Source: Phlegmacium glaucopus
Taxonomy: Eukaryota; Basidiomycota; Agaricomycetes; Agaricales; Cortinariaceae
Assembly (NCBI GenBank): GCA_015039465.1
Contig: MU130381.1
Location: forward strand, 50,080 to 114,079
Reading direction: 5' to 3'
DNA length: 64,000 bases
Position 1 is the stretch's first letter. Each line of letters opens with the position of its first letter. The notes under the pieces are model-generated. The model saw only the letters and a program-made list of their open reading frames with translations, was not told where the DNA came from and ran no database searches. Below, one piece after another: positions 46,049 to 59,845 of the stretch. The position numbers were made by a program, and so were the translations under genes.

Positions 46049-46573
46049 GTCTGATCGCAGGCTAGCTGGGAGATTCAAAAGATACCAAGTTTCAAATATG
46101 GTAGTATATTTGTAGTCTGGCATTGGCACTTATTATCTTGGCATCCTCGATAGTTGATTCCAAAAAAAGAGTGTGGAAGTGACTACACAGGGAATATTTT
46201 CCAGGAAGGTTGAGCCTCGGGAACCAGATTGCTACACATGGGACGCGATAGAACTATGTATCCAAGATCTTGCCAAGTCCACATCAGATTGAATACACGC
46301 AGTGCTACGTGAGAAATCCCAACAAATAGTTCACATCATAACGGCAGTGCTACTCAATCGTAGGATGTCATACATAGTCTTCAGTGGTGTGATCAAGTCC
46401 ATCGGTGGAGAAACTCGGGAGAAGCAGATGGCACCGTTTTCACGGTGCCGCAGAGAGTATTGCCAAGATGGAAGGAGATTCGAGAAATTCTACACACGTT
46501 GTAATACTAGCAATCATGAGCTGCGCAGGGAAGGATCAAAGAGCTTAACGTTACAGCTGTTCTCATATCTGTG
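46049..46573. promoter_or_regulatory. Upstream region of the Zn2Cys6 gene
   Basis: No gene seen; presumed promoter of the minus-strand regulator. Confidence 0.35.
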
Positions 46574-47126
46574 GACGTTCTCAAATTTTCGCATTGTGCG
46601 CCTTTGTTTGTGACAACTTGAAACACCCAAAAATAGTAGTGGCTATCGAGGCTAGCATTGGAGTGTAGTGGAGTGTGAGGGCATACTTGTTGAATTTAAT
46701 CCAAGAAGTGGATATCGTCGGCTTATAGGACAGATAAAACGGAGAGAATGATTAAGATAAAAGCTTAGACAATTCAAACCGAGTGGTGAATACAAGCCGA
46801 TGAGGATTCACCTCATACGGCAACTATATAAATACAAAATGCCTGTGGCTATGTAGCTACTGAGTCCATCCCAATATTAGGCTGGTATTAATAAATGATC
46901 ACACAATACGATGCCATTCTGATGCCATTTGGATGGATCGATAATTCCAACAACACTGCGTCGAGACTGGTAATGCCGCGTAGCCACGGCCCCACACCAT
47001 ATATGGTAACTGGCACTGCTTACAACTACTCCACTGATCACAACTATTACCTATATTTGACCTATATAGGCTAGTTCAAGGCTAGTTTGTAAGCAAAGGC
47101 GCACAATGCGAAATTTCAAAAACGTC
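46574..47126. mobile_element. MITE-like element bounded by inverted repeats
   Basis: The ends are imperfect inverted repeats: GACGTTCTCAAATTTTCGCA then TTGTGCGCCTTT on the left, and AAAGGCGCACAATGCG with AAATTTCAAAAACGTC on the right. About 550 bp, no coding capacity. A target duplication was not identified. Confidence 0.6.
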
Positions 47127-49569
47127 TACGCTTAGAGCTATCTTTGAGATGAGATAACTGTCGCTCTTTGTTCACAAGATCAATAAGGGATGTAATGCAA
47201 GAAATTCGTGGGTACGAATTTCTTGTTTGTGCCAAGGGCTTGCCTAGTCTCCCGAAGGCAGCCCATATAACGATGGAAGACAAATCGTTCCATCTAGGGC
47301 GCGTTCATATCTTTACGGGAAAGATTGAGGCATGTTGACGCGTAAATTTAAATTACATTCACTTGGCATCAAATGCCTCACGTGATTCCCGAAAACGCCG
47401 AAGGTTGATCAACCCAACCATCAGAAACAGACTAGGGCTTGCCCGGCTTTCCTCGCATCTTCAGATCGAAATCTGGATGTCTTTGGATCACGTGATTAGG
47501 CTATCAGTATGATTGCGCTCCTCGATTTGGATCTCGAGTGACAAATGAGATTGGCCCGGGCAAGTCCTGATCGTCTGGAGAGCTAGATTGCAAACGGGTG
47601 CCGAAATCCAAGCCAGCTGTACCAACCCAAGTGTAAGCTCAAACCAAGCAGGCTGGGTGAGGCACACGGAGACTAGTCTGGTTTTCCAAACAGAGCGTCA
47701 CTTGGGAGGTGTAGTCTGTCTGACCTGTGCTTAGATAGTAAGATTTGGAGATAGCTACAATACAAATCATAAATCTTAATTTGTACCACTATTACGGGCG
47801 CAGTCCGTTGGTGCGGCCGAAATCAAATCAGAAGCGTGATATCCATGTGAATGAGATAAGGTAAAAAATAAGATTGATGTTCGTCTCGACGAGCTTGAGG
47901 AGCAAGTAGATGGGTAGCTATAGTGGATATTCTTGTTACAATAGTTATATACTATATTGTGGACTACGGAATCAAAGGAAGTGTGGGTCTGCGGCCTCAA
48001 AAATTGCAAGGGACCAATAAGAAATTAAGAATGGCACTGGAGAGAGTACCCAAATATGAGGTACAGTAGAAGTTTTCATAATGCATAACGTCATGATGCA
48101 TAATTCTATTAATGCATAGGTCTGGCGTCGGAACCGCCATGGGACGCAGGGAAATGGGGTGCATAATGCATAGGCCCGGGGACCCCAATATGCATTATCG
48201 GAGTAGGTGGGAATCTTATTTGTACTGATGAATGGTGACGATATAGGGTTGGGAACTGCTTGCAATTTATTAGAATAATGCTTAATTTAACAGGTATAGT
48301 ACTAAGGGTGGAATGACAGAATTTTCCTCATAAGGAGTGGAGCAAACATCATTGATAGTATGATACAAAGTCGAAAATGCCTGCTGGTCCTGAACCCACC
48401 CGTAAACCTTGCGCAAAACCAAAAGCTGGGACACAAAAGCCTAAGACCCCTGTATGCTATAATGCATAGTTGCCTGTGGTGAAGTTGGTACTATCAATCA
48501 ATATCAATGATTTGCCCATGTGACATGAAGTCATGAAGCTCTGTGAAAGGCTCGAAATTTTTTGTGCAAGGTATGGAGGTGAGAGCTTCTCCCTAGAATT
48601 GCCTTGTCAATTATGCAAGTACAGAGTTGTTGCATGTAGCTCTACTCAAACATTGTTGACCCAGTATTTTACGAAAACATGTTCCTATGATAGAGTAACA
48701 CCTGTCGCCCAATTGGTCAGAGGGTCACATATGTCACAATGTGTGACACTTTCTTCCTGCATAAATCTATTAATGCATAACCCAATGGCCGGTCCTGAGG
48801 CTATGCAGTATGAGAACTTCTACGCACATACTCACATGGTTCTTTCTTCTTCCACAAGGTGATCTGATTGCGTGCTGAAATCCCCACATGTGCATTGTGT
48901 ACAGGTAACAGCCTAGCGTCCCCCCAAATTATAATTTTGACCGAGGATGATTGTAAATTTCTTCCCAAATTGAAATACTGTTTTGTTGGTTCGAGTTGGC
49001 AGCATCAATTAATGAACCATGTGACCCATGAAGCGGTAGTTCGATCACATATTACATAATGTAAACATGACGCAACAAGTTCGAAATACCGGCTGGGCGT
49101 TCTCGTCGCCCTTTTGGCGTGCGAGAATTTTCCCTGCCATTTCAGAAGTGGTCACTTAGTTGAAAAATGGCCTCAAGGTTCGCAAAATGTTGACTTTTTT
49201 TAAAAACCTTTCTCTGAAACAATTAGGCATTTGGTGATGTTTTGGATCAAAAAATTTCATCCCCGAAAATCTTGGGCTATTCTTTGTTTTGAGAAAATTC
49301 TTTTCCATAGAGTTGTAGCTAAACCTGTTCTGCACACTTCTATGGTGTTAAGTTAGGGCTAAGGGTTTTGTTGTGCAAATAATTGAGGCCACCATTGAGC
49401 ACAGTTTTTGATTATGTAAGGATGCTGGTTCCTGTCGGCGGTAATCTTGTTTTTGCCGCTCACGTTATCTTATCCATCACATCGGAGTATGTAGTCGGAG
49501 TATCTATTCTAACTCCTCCCTAATACCATTTGTCAGCAACTGAGGCCTTCCTTCCACTGCTTTTCTTCA
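47127..49569. other. Long intergenic region with clustered ATGCAT motifs
   Basis: No credible gene. Between 48,079 and 48,805 the motif AATGCATA(A) or its reverse complement occurs about eight times, in two groups (48,079-48,190 and 48,755-48,805) plus one near 48,462. The flanks of the groups form a weak inverted repeat (GTAGAAGTTTTCATAATGCA against its partner near 48,820). This may be a decayed transposon. The last few hundred bases are the promoter of the U2AF gene. Confidence 0.5.
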
Positions 49570-50466
49570 ATGGCTTCGCACTTGGTATAAAAATCCCATC
49601 GTTCATATGGCATGATAACTGAAATCGTGTTATTATAGGCCAATATATTTGGAACTGAACAGGATCGCGTCAATTGCTCTTTCTACTACAAGGTAACCCG
49701 CGGTTTATCTTCTCAGTAACCACTCATTCATTTGAAAACCATAGATTGGAGCCTGCCGTCATGGAGATCGTTGTTCAAGAAAGCACATTAGACCTCCATT
49801 CTCCCAGACCATCCTACTTCCAAATGTTTACCACAATCCAGCCCATGATCCTGTTTGCAAACTCACCGAAAAAGAACTTCAAGAAGGTTTCGACGCTGTC
49901 TACGAGGATCTCTACTGTGAGCTAGCCAAGTTTGGGCATCTTCTGGAACTTCATGTAAGTCTAGTATACCTTTTGCAGTGATTAAACATTATTTAACACT
50001 CCCACAGGTTTGTGATAATGTTGGGGATCATTTGATCGGGAATGTATACGCACGATACGAGTGGGAGACGGAGGCACAGGCCGCTGTTGACAGTTGCAAC
50101 GAACGGTGGTATGCAGGTATGAGTGAAGTTGCTTGGAAAAATATATATGCTAAGTTGTTGGTAGGCCGACCACTTTACGCAGAACTCTCGCCCGTAACAG
50201 ATTTTCGAGAAGCTTGCTGCCGTCAGAATGAGAATGGCGAGTGCAATCGTGGTGGCTTCTGCAATTTCATGCACTTGAGACTCGCGTCGAAGGACTTGGT
50301 TTCTTCTCTTCGCGCCGGTCAAAGGTTAGAACGAAGGTTAAATCCTTCAAAAAATGAAGTAGGTGGTGGAGGTTGGGAGCCAGGCAAACGAGAGGGTGGA
50401 AGAGGAAGAAGTGCGAGTCCTCGACGAGGAGGGAATCCAGGTGAAGACCGGTGGACAAGAAAATGA
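49570..50466 (+). CDS. Splicing factor U2AF small subunit (U2AF35/Uaf2)
   Basis: Exons: MASHL; ANIFGTEQDRVNCSFYYK; IGACRHGDRCSRKHIRPPFS and onward to ELH; VCDNVGDHLIGNVYARYEWE to WYAG; then RPLYAELSPVTDFREACCRQ. Introns are about 45-55 bases. The layout is CCCH zinc finger 1, a UHM/RRM-like domain, CCCH zinc finger 2 (CCRQNENGECNRGGFCNFMH) and an Arg/Gly/Ser tail ending GNPGEDRWTRK. It recognises the AG at 3' splice sites with U2AF65 in the nucleus. The short introns here with clear YAG acceptors fit a dependence on this factor. Very high confidence by motif. Confidence 0.96.
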
Positions 50467-51831
50467 TACTGGTTTTCGGCACAGGCTACGCTTCACGTCA
50501 CCCATACTTCGTAGTTCTGAATAGTATAAACGCTTCCCACGAGTCTGTGTCAAGGACATGTACATATACATGCATCAGACAAGCCAAGTATTACGGTTTC
50601 TCCGTTGTGCATGATCCCTTGGTTCGGGCCACTGGAGGATGAACCTCATGAAAAGGTCAGAGATGATGGCGCCGGCTTTGATGGGATCTACGCTCACCGG
50701 TCAGCTAATGGTCGTATAAGTTTGCCAGATAATGACAATGATTTAACGCGAGCAAAACTCTCAACATAGATAACCAAAGGCGCTTGTAGACCAAAGAACT
50801 GGGAGGCGATTAAATGATATCATTATAGTATTACTGCCGTGGAACAGACTGACCTTGTTCAAGTATATTGTAAAGCACAGCACGAAACAAGTTCCTGGGC
50901 CATTGAGTATCAGAACATCTGCAAATCTCTGATCCTTCGCAAGAGGGAGGAAAGAGAGATGATAAATACACGCTCTCAACGAGAGAAACGCGGAGAACGG
51001 TGTTGTGAGAAGAGTTTGGCCCACTCGTCTGGCACGAGGTATTTTCAAGATAGAATACTATCCGCAGTGCTGATCGTCAACAGTCCGAGTTAAAGCTGAT
51101 GAGACGGACATACGCTTTTTTCCTGAGGCGAAGGCTCCTTCGACCTTTCTAAAGTAATGGCTTTCTGGCGACTTAAATTGTCTCCTTGACTGACAATATA
51201 AATCCGTCGATTATATCGGCGAAAATCCAACGCTGACACCAGGGCTAAAGCTTCGCTCGTATGCCCCCCTATTTATGATTATGGGTCTACGTCAGGAATG
51301 AATTACAAGTGAAGTACCTGAACCTAGAAAGACGGCAATAGTACACACATGGGCCGATGATCGTTGGGACTGTGGCTTCTTACTTGGAAGAATCGTGTAC
51401 AACCGCCAGATAGCGAGAAGAACAATAAATATCATAGCTGTAATGGTGGACATTATGTCAGTCTAGGCGGAGGATTACGATAGGTAATAATACAGAGTCA
51501 CGAGTCTATATCAGTGATCTGAGAACTGAGCCACATTGTAATATTGTCAGGGTTCATAGAAATGAGCTCTGTGGACTCAACGATAGCGTCAGAACTTAGG
51601 ATTGCTACCAAGGAATGTTTGGATCGGGGTTTACTGGTCGCAGCAAAATGGTGTGTTGGTAGAACTCTAAGCGGATAACTGATACTAACGGAATATATAA
51701 GGGCTTCCGAGCTCTTACTCTCTATCGCGCAAAATAAAAGGGGCACTGGCAAAGTTTCCGTTTTTTCGACTTCAACACCTGCGAGGTCGCAATCTCCTCA
51801 AGTTTCCCTGTCGTTCATCGACCAGTCACCC
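50467..51831. other. Intergenic, no gene seen
   Basis: About 1.4 kb with short frames on both strands and no domain. It holds the U2AF 3' region and the promoter of the Cdc23/Apc8 gene. Confidence 0.5.
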
Positions 51832-54003
51832 ATGCCGACGCAGGTTGCGACTCAACCCGTACTGTCCATGACTCCTCCTCGCCATCCGCATGCGCCACAG
51901 ATAAACCTTGTATCAGAAAACGTTCAAGTTTCTGAAAATATTCTAGAGAATGAGGAGGAAGATGCTCTTCAAGCAGCTCGCGCATCCTTTGAAGCACGAG
52001 AATTCTATCACGCCATCCATATCTTGCAAGATTGTAGAAGTGCTAAGGCCGAATTTTTGCGCATATACAGTCAATTTATTGTGAGTACGAGCAAGGAATC
52101 CTAGTGCAGCACGATATAATCTCGTTCAAGGCCAGTGAAAAAAAGGCGCAAAGAGATTGGCATAAGTTGGATAGTAAGTCGTTTTTCTTTTTGACGCACA
52201 ACCATGGAACAAGTGCCTAGATAACCGCCATCAACCACCGGTACCCATTAACAAGTCTTTAAGCGACCTATTAGAAGTCGTCAAAGACGCCATGGATCCA
52301 TGGCTCCTTTTTCTGTGGGTTGCTTTTCAGCTGCACTCTTCCGCATTAATGATGTCTTGTTTGCCTTCGAAAGAAAAGCTCTTTTTCTTTCCCGGTTGTC
52401 CAGGCGAGAGGAAGCCATCGAGAGTGCACTGATCTCCTTGGCCAGTTTCAGATGGAATTGGTCTGCTTGGACATTGTTGGGAAGTTGCATTGGCGATGGG
52501 GAAGAGGTCGTTTCGTCTCTACCGACTACCGGTTTTCGCTCACATCTTCCACAGCTATCGTCTCTCCTCCAACTACTTCCGCTTGCTCCAGACCATCCAC
52601 TAATTCATTTTTTCCAAATAAAAACATTAAATGAACTTCATAATCCCTCCGAACATGAACTACAATTGTGCGACCGCTTGCTAGGCCATGAATTCTTTCC
52701 CAACAGCCTTTGGATCATGAGCCTGAGGGCATGTGTCTTATATCACCTCCACGGTATGTCCATACTTTTTTCTTTTTCATTCAATACTTAGATAGTTTTT
52801 GAGATTTTGGCCAAGCGGGAGCTCAGTTCGAGCGAATTTTAGCTATTGATCCGAATCGTATCGACGATATCGATGTCTTCTCGAATATCCTCTACGTCAC
52901 AGATAGCCGTCTGAAATTATCAAGACTTGCTCATGAATTTTTAGCCCTTGACAAAGACCGGCCCGAAATTTGCTGTCTGATTGGTGAGTTACCTGACATT
53001 AGAATTTGACAAGTTTTTTTAAACTTCACGAATGGTTAGGAAATCATTACTCACTCCGTGCCGAGCACGAGAAAGCTGTTAAATATTTCAGAAGGGCAAT
53101 TCAGCTGGACCGGACCTACCTTTCCGCATGGACATTAATGGGACACGAGTATGTTGAGATGAAAAACTCTCATGCTGCGATTGAAGCTTACCGTCGAGCT
53201 GTAGGTAAGGGATTGTTTCTTACTTTTCTCACTCCGTATCACTCATCTTCACGAGGAAGATGTGAACCGCAAGGATTACAGAGCATGGTATGGTCTTGGT
53301 CAGGCATATGAGTTGCTGAACATGCACCATTATGCTCTTCACTACTATCAGCGGGCGACGGCCTTGCGGTCAGTGACTTGAGAGCTCTGACCCACTGAAG
53401 GACATTAACTTCTTCAATTAGACCCTACGATGTTCGTTTGTGGCAAGCCCAAGGCATGTGTTACGAAGCGATCGAAAAGTCAGTGCTATTGAAGTTCTCA
53501 GCTGTAAATTGGGAGTTGAGAACAAATACTCATTAGACACAGAGAAGCTGTGGAGTGTTACAAGCGTGCCCTGATACCCGCTGATCCCCACGAGATTACT
53601 ATCAATTTGAAGCTCGCTAAAATACATCGCATGCTTGAGGAACATACAGAGGCAGTGGCATACCATCGGCGCGTTGTCGAAGTCTGCCAAGCTGATTGTG
53701 AGTGCATTTAGAAAGATAGCTCGTTACTATTCTTACCGATGTATAATATCAGTACGTCCAATACAAGACTATGCCAAATCCTGCATGGAAGTTGCTGAGC
53801 ATGAAATGCGCATTCCCAACGGTGACTTGATTCTGGCCAGGGATTACTTGGAGCTCGTTGCTGGAAGTAATGCAGAAGATGTCGGTCGAGCCTCGGAGTC
53901 ACTGAAAGAGGTAAAAGCGAGGATATACAATAACCCTGTTTCTGTGCAAACATTTATTAAAGCGCATGAAGAGCATGAATTGAAGACGAGTGCCAAAGCC
54001 TGA
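51832..54003 (+). CDS. CDC23: Anaphase-promoting complex subunit 8 (Cdc23)
   Basis: The start is [20 protein letters not shown]. Around eight short introns. The N-terminal domain has [20 protein letters not shown] and FLRIYSQF. A series of TPR repeats follows: [120 protein letters not shown]. The repeat order and the [14 protein letters not shown] region are characteristic of Cdc23/Apc8. The APC/C is the ubiquitin ligase that triggers anaphase; Apc8 is a structural TPR scaffold subunit. Confidence 0.94.
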
Positions 54004-54184
54004 CTTTATGTCGAGCTCCAGGCTCCATCTGTAAAGGCTGTGGGATACATATTCTGCTAGGGTTTACTCATATCTACTTATACATTGAATGTCAAGTTTG
54101 TCCTGCCCTGAAGTTCTGATATCTGGTCACGGGCTTGCTAAGGTCCAAACCTCGACAAATTGAAACCAAGTACATAAACGATAA

Positions 54185-55545
54185 ATGTCAAAAGCCTCAG
54201 CCAGCACTCTGAACTTCCAGAATTCCACAACTCTGGTCAGCTATCTTGCAGAACGCCCCATACTCAATGGCTACACCGAAAATACCTCTTCGAAGCCCTC
54301 GTCAAACGCAGCATGGCTTGCACCCCCACAATCACAGGGAAACGTCAATGAACTTCACTCTGTTGAGGCTCTGGCGTCTAAAAAGCTAATCAGAGCCAAG
54401 AGGACTTCTGGAGAAATCGAATGCATGAAAGAAACACGGGCCAGGTTGTCTTTCATGTTGATAGCTCAGAACTGTTCTCATTTTCATTTTCATGCAGATT
54501 AACTTCACGACTTGTTCATGATCAGAATATAGTATTACATCCGGACGTGGATTCAGCGTTCGTTGACCAGCTCGATGTCATACGCCGACTACTTCCATAT
54601 CATTTATTCCAACATCCTAAAGAGGATTTGGATGCAATCACCACAGGGAAAGGCAAGGAGAAAGCTGTCGAGCAAGATTGGAGAGAAGAGATGCGGGGTA
54701 TGCAGTAACAGTTTAACAGGCATTTTTTATTGCTTATTCATCAAGCAGCTACGAGATTGGCCTTGGATATTTACAAAAGACGCGATGCTGTCCGGGACCG
54801 ATGGCGAAGACTTAATATTCGCTCAGGGAAGGTGAAGGCTACATATTCTATCTCTAATGCAATCATCTCATCTCATAAGCAGCGTGCTGTACCCCACGAT
54901 CAAGGATATTATCTTGCACAAGTTGTACTCGATGCCGACCGTTCTGAGAATGCTTGGCTTGGAAATGAATTACGCATTGCCCGCACGGAATCGGAGAGAA
55001 TAGAGCGAGAAAAGCGCGCGGCTGCCAACCCTGCACGACCGACGCATTTTACTTCTACGCCACAGACAGTCATGTCTAATCTACAGCCTCAATATTATCG
55101 TGGATATCCGTATGCATACGCCCAAGCATATGGCAACGCAACCCCTATCCCGACCAGCTCAACTCTTCCTCAACCGCCAACAACATCAACTAATTATTCA
55201 CTCTATCAGCCGAGCGGTGCCATACCAGTGCAACTTCCGGTCGCATCGCTACCAGCTCTGCATGCACTTGGAATAGTACCTGTGCCAGCCACATCCCTGC
55301 CTCCCGAAGGTCAACCTCAACCGGCAGCAGTCCTGCGTGGATGTACGGCGAACGGTGCCATTCTCAGCCTCGAGATAAACGTATCACTATTGCAAAGCAC
55401 GCAAATGAGCGGTTTGGCGATGATGTTAAATTCACTAGTGACAAGAAGTAATGCTGCTACTAGTGCTTCCACCCTGGTCGGGAATAGTGTTGATCCCCCC
55501 TCTAATTCATCCGTTGTACAAAGTACAGAAAAGGATCGTCGCTAA
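54185..55545 (+). CDS. GLTSCR1-domain protein (SWI/SNF-associated)
   Basis: The start is MSKASASTLNFQNSTTLVSY. After the first intron (within ARLTSRL) comes the signature LVHDQNIVLHPDVDSAFVDQ and DVIRRLLPYHLFQHPKEDLD, matching the GLTSCR1 conserved region found in SWI/SNF (BICRA-type) subunits. A second intron leads to a helical, basic segment (ATRLALDIYKRRDAVRDRWR; AWLGNELRIARTESERIERE). The C-terminal half is Pro/Tyr/Thr-rich and probably disordered. It is likely a nuclear subunit of a chromatin-remodeling complex; complex membership is inferred from the domain. Confidence 0.8.
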
Positions 55546-55964
55546 TGAACGAAATATAATACTTCAAATTCGCCAAGTGTTGATCCGATCGCGCACTTTT
55601 TTTTCAAGGTCCGCTGCGGCAGGTGACGAACCTCCAAACAGTGATCTGCAATAAATTCTCTAACAAGGCTCATTGGGCCTGTGAGCATTGAGAATTGACG
55701 ATCGATCCGAACTGCTTGGCTTGCAGAATGTATGTCGCGCAATGAATTGGCAGTGCAGCATTTGATGCGACTGACAGTCACAATCACACGCATCCCTTGC
55801 TCTGTGCCCCCTAGGAACCTCGTTTGATAACGAATATGACCGATGATCGGGCTTGGAGTTGCCAAATTTGGGACACTCTCACAACATTGCAAACCATTTT
55901 CTTGTTCTAACCATAACATACCGCTGCAACACCGGCACTCTCTGTCGGCCAATCGCGCGCTGAC
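55546..55964. other. Intergenic, promoter of CLC gene
   Basis: About 420 bases. A minus-strand frame here overlaps the start of the CLC gene and is a shadow. No other feature. Confidence 0.4.
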
Positions 55965-58900
55965 ATGCCTGTTTTGGATCAAGTGATGGAGAGCAGCAGC
56001 GCAAGGCTCTTGGAAAGTCACACGTCGCAGTTGGGTCGCTATGCCGACGACGAGCTAGGCATCGGCCCTTCCGCTCATCGTTCATATGGAACGCTGCCTT
56101 CTCGTCCACGAATATTGAAAAATCCACCTTTGGCAGCTAGCATCCGCAGGACTCTGGCTCAGTGGGGTCTCCGGCGCGTCCAGTCAAACTCCTCTGCCAT
56201 CCTACGGAGACTAAGTCGCCCCGTTTCAACTTATGATGACCCTCTTCATACCGGAGGCAATGCAGAAGCCGACGCTGACGCTAAGGTTAATGGAATTCGA
56301 GTGTGGTATTCCTCATTCACTTCGATTGACTGGCTGCATGACGTCATAAAAGATTCCCGACGTTTCTCGAGACTCAGAAAGAGCAAGTCTCTACGTGATC
56401 GCCTTTGGCTGGCCTTTGACAGAAGCTTGGGATGGATAATCGTGACTATAGTGGGCTTTCTTACAGCAGTTGTAGCATTCTTAATTGTTCGCACTGAGCA
56501 ATTGTTATTTGACGTCAAGGAAGGTTATTGTGGATCGTCGTGGTGGAAAGCCAAAAGATTCTGTTGTCCCCATTTTGATGGAAAGCCAAATTCCATAAGA
56601 GGGAACCGATTGTTGAAAGAGATGTGCCCGACTTGGAGGACTTGGGCGGATGTGCTTTCTCGAGACCAAGTGGCTTATCAAGATGGTGCCCTTGAATATA
56701 TCACATATACCTGTATCGCGGTAAGTGTAACTTGTCTTTCAGTTGCTGCCAACAATTCTCATACTTTGCAAAGGTCTTCCTTGCAATACTATCCTGTTTT
56801 CTTACACTCTACCTCACCGATTCGACCACATTTATTACGCGCAAAGAATCGAGCACAGGTTCCCCGGCATCCCCTGGTCGCAATTCGAAGGACCGCAATC
56901 CACTTCTGGAGCCAAAGCGCAAGGTCATGTATTATGTGGGTTATTCTTTCTCGAGATCTCCCTTTTTTAGCCAATGGAACTTTTTTTTACGCAGGCTGCG
57001 GGCAGTGGCATTCCAGAGATCAAAACTATTCTGTCTGGTAAAATAACGATACTCCATTGAGACTGACTTTTGTTGCGCCATCTAATTTTTCTTGTACAGG
57101 TGTCGTTATCCATGGCTATCTCGGTGGGCGAACCTTGTTCACGAAAGCCGTGGGATTGTCCCTTTCTGTTGCATCGGGACTTTCTTTGGGCAAGGAAGGA
57201 CCTTTAGTTCATATAGCAAGCTGCGTCGGCAACATTGTCAGCCGAATCTCACTTAAATATGAAAACAATGAAGGTACTTTTATCACAATCACAAGGCGTT
57301 GCTTCACTGCTGATATTTACTTTAGCCAAACGTCGGGAGATCCTGAGCGCAGCTTGTGCCGCAGGCGTCGCTGTTGCATTCGGGGCGCCGATTGGGGGAA
57401 TCTTGTTCAGTTTGGAGGAGGTCTCCTATTTTTTCCCCTCAAAGGTAAATACACTCTTGCCCATCATCCCATTTCTAAAACTATCTTCAAGGTTATGTGG
57501 AGAAGGTGGGCCTTTGTTTCAATCAATAAGTCAAACACGTATGGATCCCCTTTAGTTTTTTTTGCGCCATGATTGCTGCAATTACCCTCAAACTGCTTGA
57601 TCCATTTGGTACAGGAAAAATAGTGCTCTTCCAAGTTACCTATGACAAGGTGAGTTAAGGTTCTATGGCTTTCGAACACCTGACGAATCTTCGGATTCTC
57701 AGGACTGGCACGCGTATGAACTGCTTCCTTTCATTCTTTTGGGGGTATTTGGTGTGAGGGCCGATAATCCTGTCTTTCATGTTATAGACTGATTTTTGAC
57801 ACAGGGTTTATATGGTGCATATTTCTCCAAGTCCAACCACTACTGGAGCAAGCACATCCGTAACAAGACATCCCTGGGCGCACACCCCATTCTGGAGGTC
57901 TTGCTTGTGAGTTTAGCGTGTTCACAAACCCTTAATGATTATGAAGCCATGTCCTGCGCAGATCACCATCTTGACTTCTATCCTTTGTTTCCTCAACCCC
58001 TATACTCGAATGGGAGGCACGGAGCTCATCTATAACCTATTCCGAGAGTGTCGTACTGGTGCAGGATACAACAGATACAACAACTCGGACTTGTGCATCG
58101 TCAATTCAGGGTCATCTTCACGTACTTGGCCGGTGATTCAATCGATTTTGGTGGCAATGGTGGTGAAAGCCGTTTTGACTGTTATCACATTTGGTATCAA
58201 ACTACCTGCTGGCATTTTTATTCCTACTTTGGGTGTTGGAGCATGCGCTGGTCGAGTTCTAGGCATTGGGATGCAATGGCTTCAAATGATGTATCCGGAT
58301 ATCGCGTTATTCAGAGCATGCAAGGGAGATACCGATTGTAAGTTAAACCACCATTATTAAGATCTATATTCACATACATTGGCCATAGGTGTCGTTCCTG
58401 GCCTTTATGCTATGGTCGGAGCTGCGGCTGCTTTGTCAGGCGTCACGGTAGGTTTTATTCCTACTGGTTTCAAGATAGTTTTCTAATCCCTGTTGAAGCG
58501 CACAACTGTTTCTTTGGCTGTGATTATGTTTGAGTTAACGGACACATTGACATATGCAGTGCCTGTCATGTTATCTGTTCTGGTGGCTAAGACTGTCGCA
58601 GATGCTCTGGAACCAAAAGGCATCTACGACCTTGTCATCGAGCTAAATCAATTGCCCTATCTTGATGCCAAACATAGATATATGTGGGGAAACTCCCAGA
58701 TCAGTGACGTGGTGAGTAACTCCTAGTGAATCTAAGAAAATGTATTGACTGTCATAGACTTCACAAGATGTTGAAGTTATCAGATTGGATCAGAGAAATA
58801 CAGTCAAAAGTTTGAGGGATTTACTCTTCCAATACTCGGCTTCCAGCGTCGATGATGGATTCCCAATTCTGCGTAGAGACAGGAATGATGAGGGTATGCG

Positions 58901-59439
58901 AATGGTGGGCTACATTGGTGTAAACGAACTGGAACATGGCCTAAGTTTGTCTAGTTGTGTGCGTTCAAGTCGCCATCTCTAACTTCTAGCGGTTTTTATA
59001 GGTCTCGTGGAGGATAGCATTGATGAGGAAGTTCAGTTCCATGCGACGTCCTCTAACGGCTTAACTTCGTCTATCTTTTCGCTACAAGAAGCAAGTCAAA
59101 CATTAAATCCGTACGACTTCAGTGTCTATATGGATCAGGTAAGCCACCAAGTTGCTCGCACTTGCTGTCCCTTCGATCTTATTCTGTGAATGTAACGCCT
59201 TAACTTTAAGGCGCCTCTTACCATGGCAAATAATTCTCCCATGGAGTTCGTGCATCAAATTTTCGTAAAGCTCGGAGCACGATACGTTATCCTAACCGAT
59301 ACCGATGGCTTGTGTCAGTCTATTCCTGGTCAATCTTGTGGTTCTTCTAATGACGAATTTAATGTTACTAACAGATAAAGGCGTCATTGACAAGAAAACG
59401 TGGCTTGCATTCCTCAGTGACCTGGAGGGGGGGTCATGA
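55965..59439 (+). CDS. CLC chloride channel/antiporter (Gef1-like)
   Basis: The start is [20 protein letters not shown], with a long cytosolic N-terminus. Membrane segments begin at [19 protein letters not shown]. Selectivity motifs are present: [25 protein letters not shown] (the gating glutamate that marks a chloride/proton exchanger) and [15 protein letters not shown]. Then [19 protein letters not shown], and two C-terminal CBS domains ([48 protein letters not shown]). About ten introns. Yeast Gef1 acts in Golgi/endosomal membranes supporting acidification and copper loading. The length and the EGYC and WW motifs after the first segment fit the ClC-3/4/5 branch. Confidence 0.94.
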
Positions 59440-59845
59440 CCTTTCCATGTCCTCAAAACAATTAGTACAGCCCACTATATATAAGTATGGAAACGCGGCA
59501 ATTAGTTTTGATGCTTTCAGCTCTAATTATTATTCGGAGTTCTTTTTTCTAGCTGGTGTCTAGAATCCTCAGGCTCATAAATCAACTTGTAATTCTTACT
59601 TTAAATAAATTATACTATCCGGTAACAGGGATCCGGCCGCATAAGGTCCAAGAGATTTTCGTGCACTCCTATACCTGAGTAATACCATTATGAGGCCGAA
59701 GCGAAGTTAGATCTCTCGCTACTCTTGCGCTACTTGTGAAATCGCAGGTTGCGACTATGTACATATATTTGGTTGAATAAGTGTATGCCAAATAGGTTGC
59801 CTTGACTTGTATTCATTCCTAAACAACTTCAATTAGCTGTTAATC
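59440..59845. other. Intergenic, promoter of SmD3 gene
   Basis: About 400 bases; no gene seen. Confidence 0.4.
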
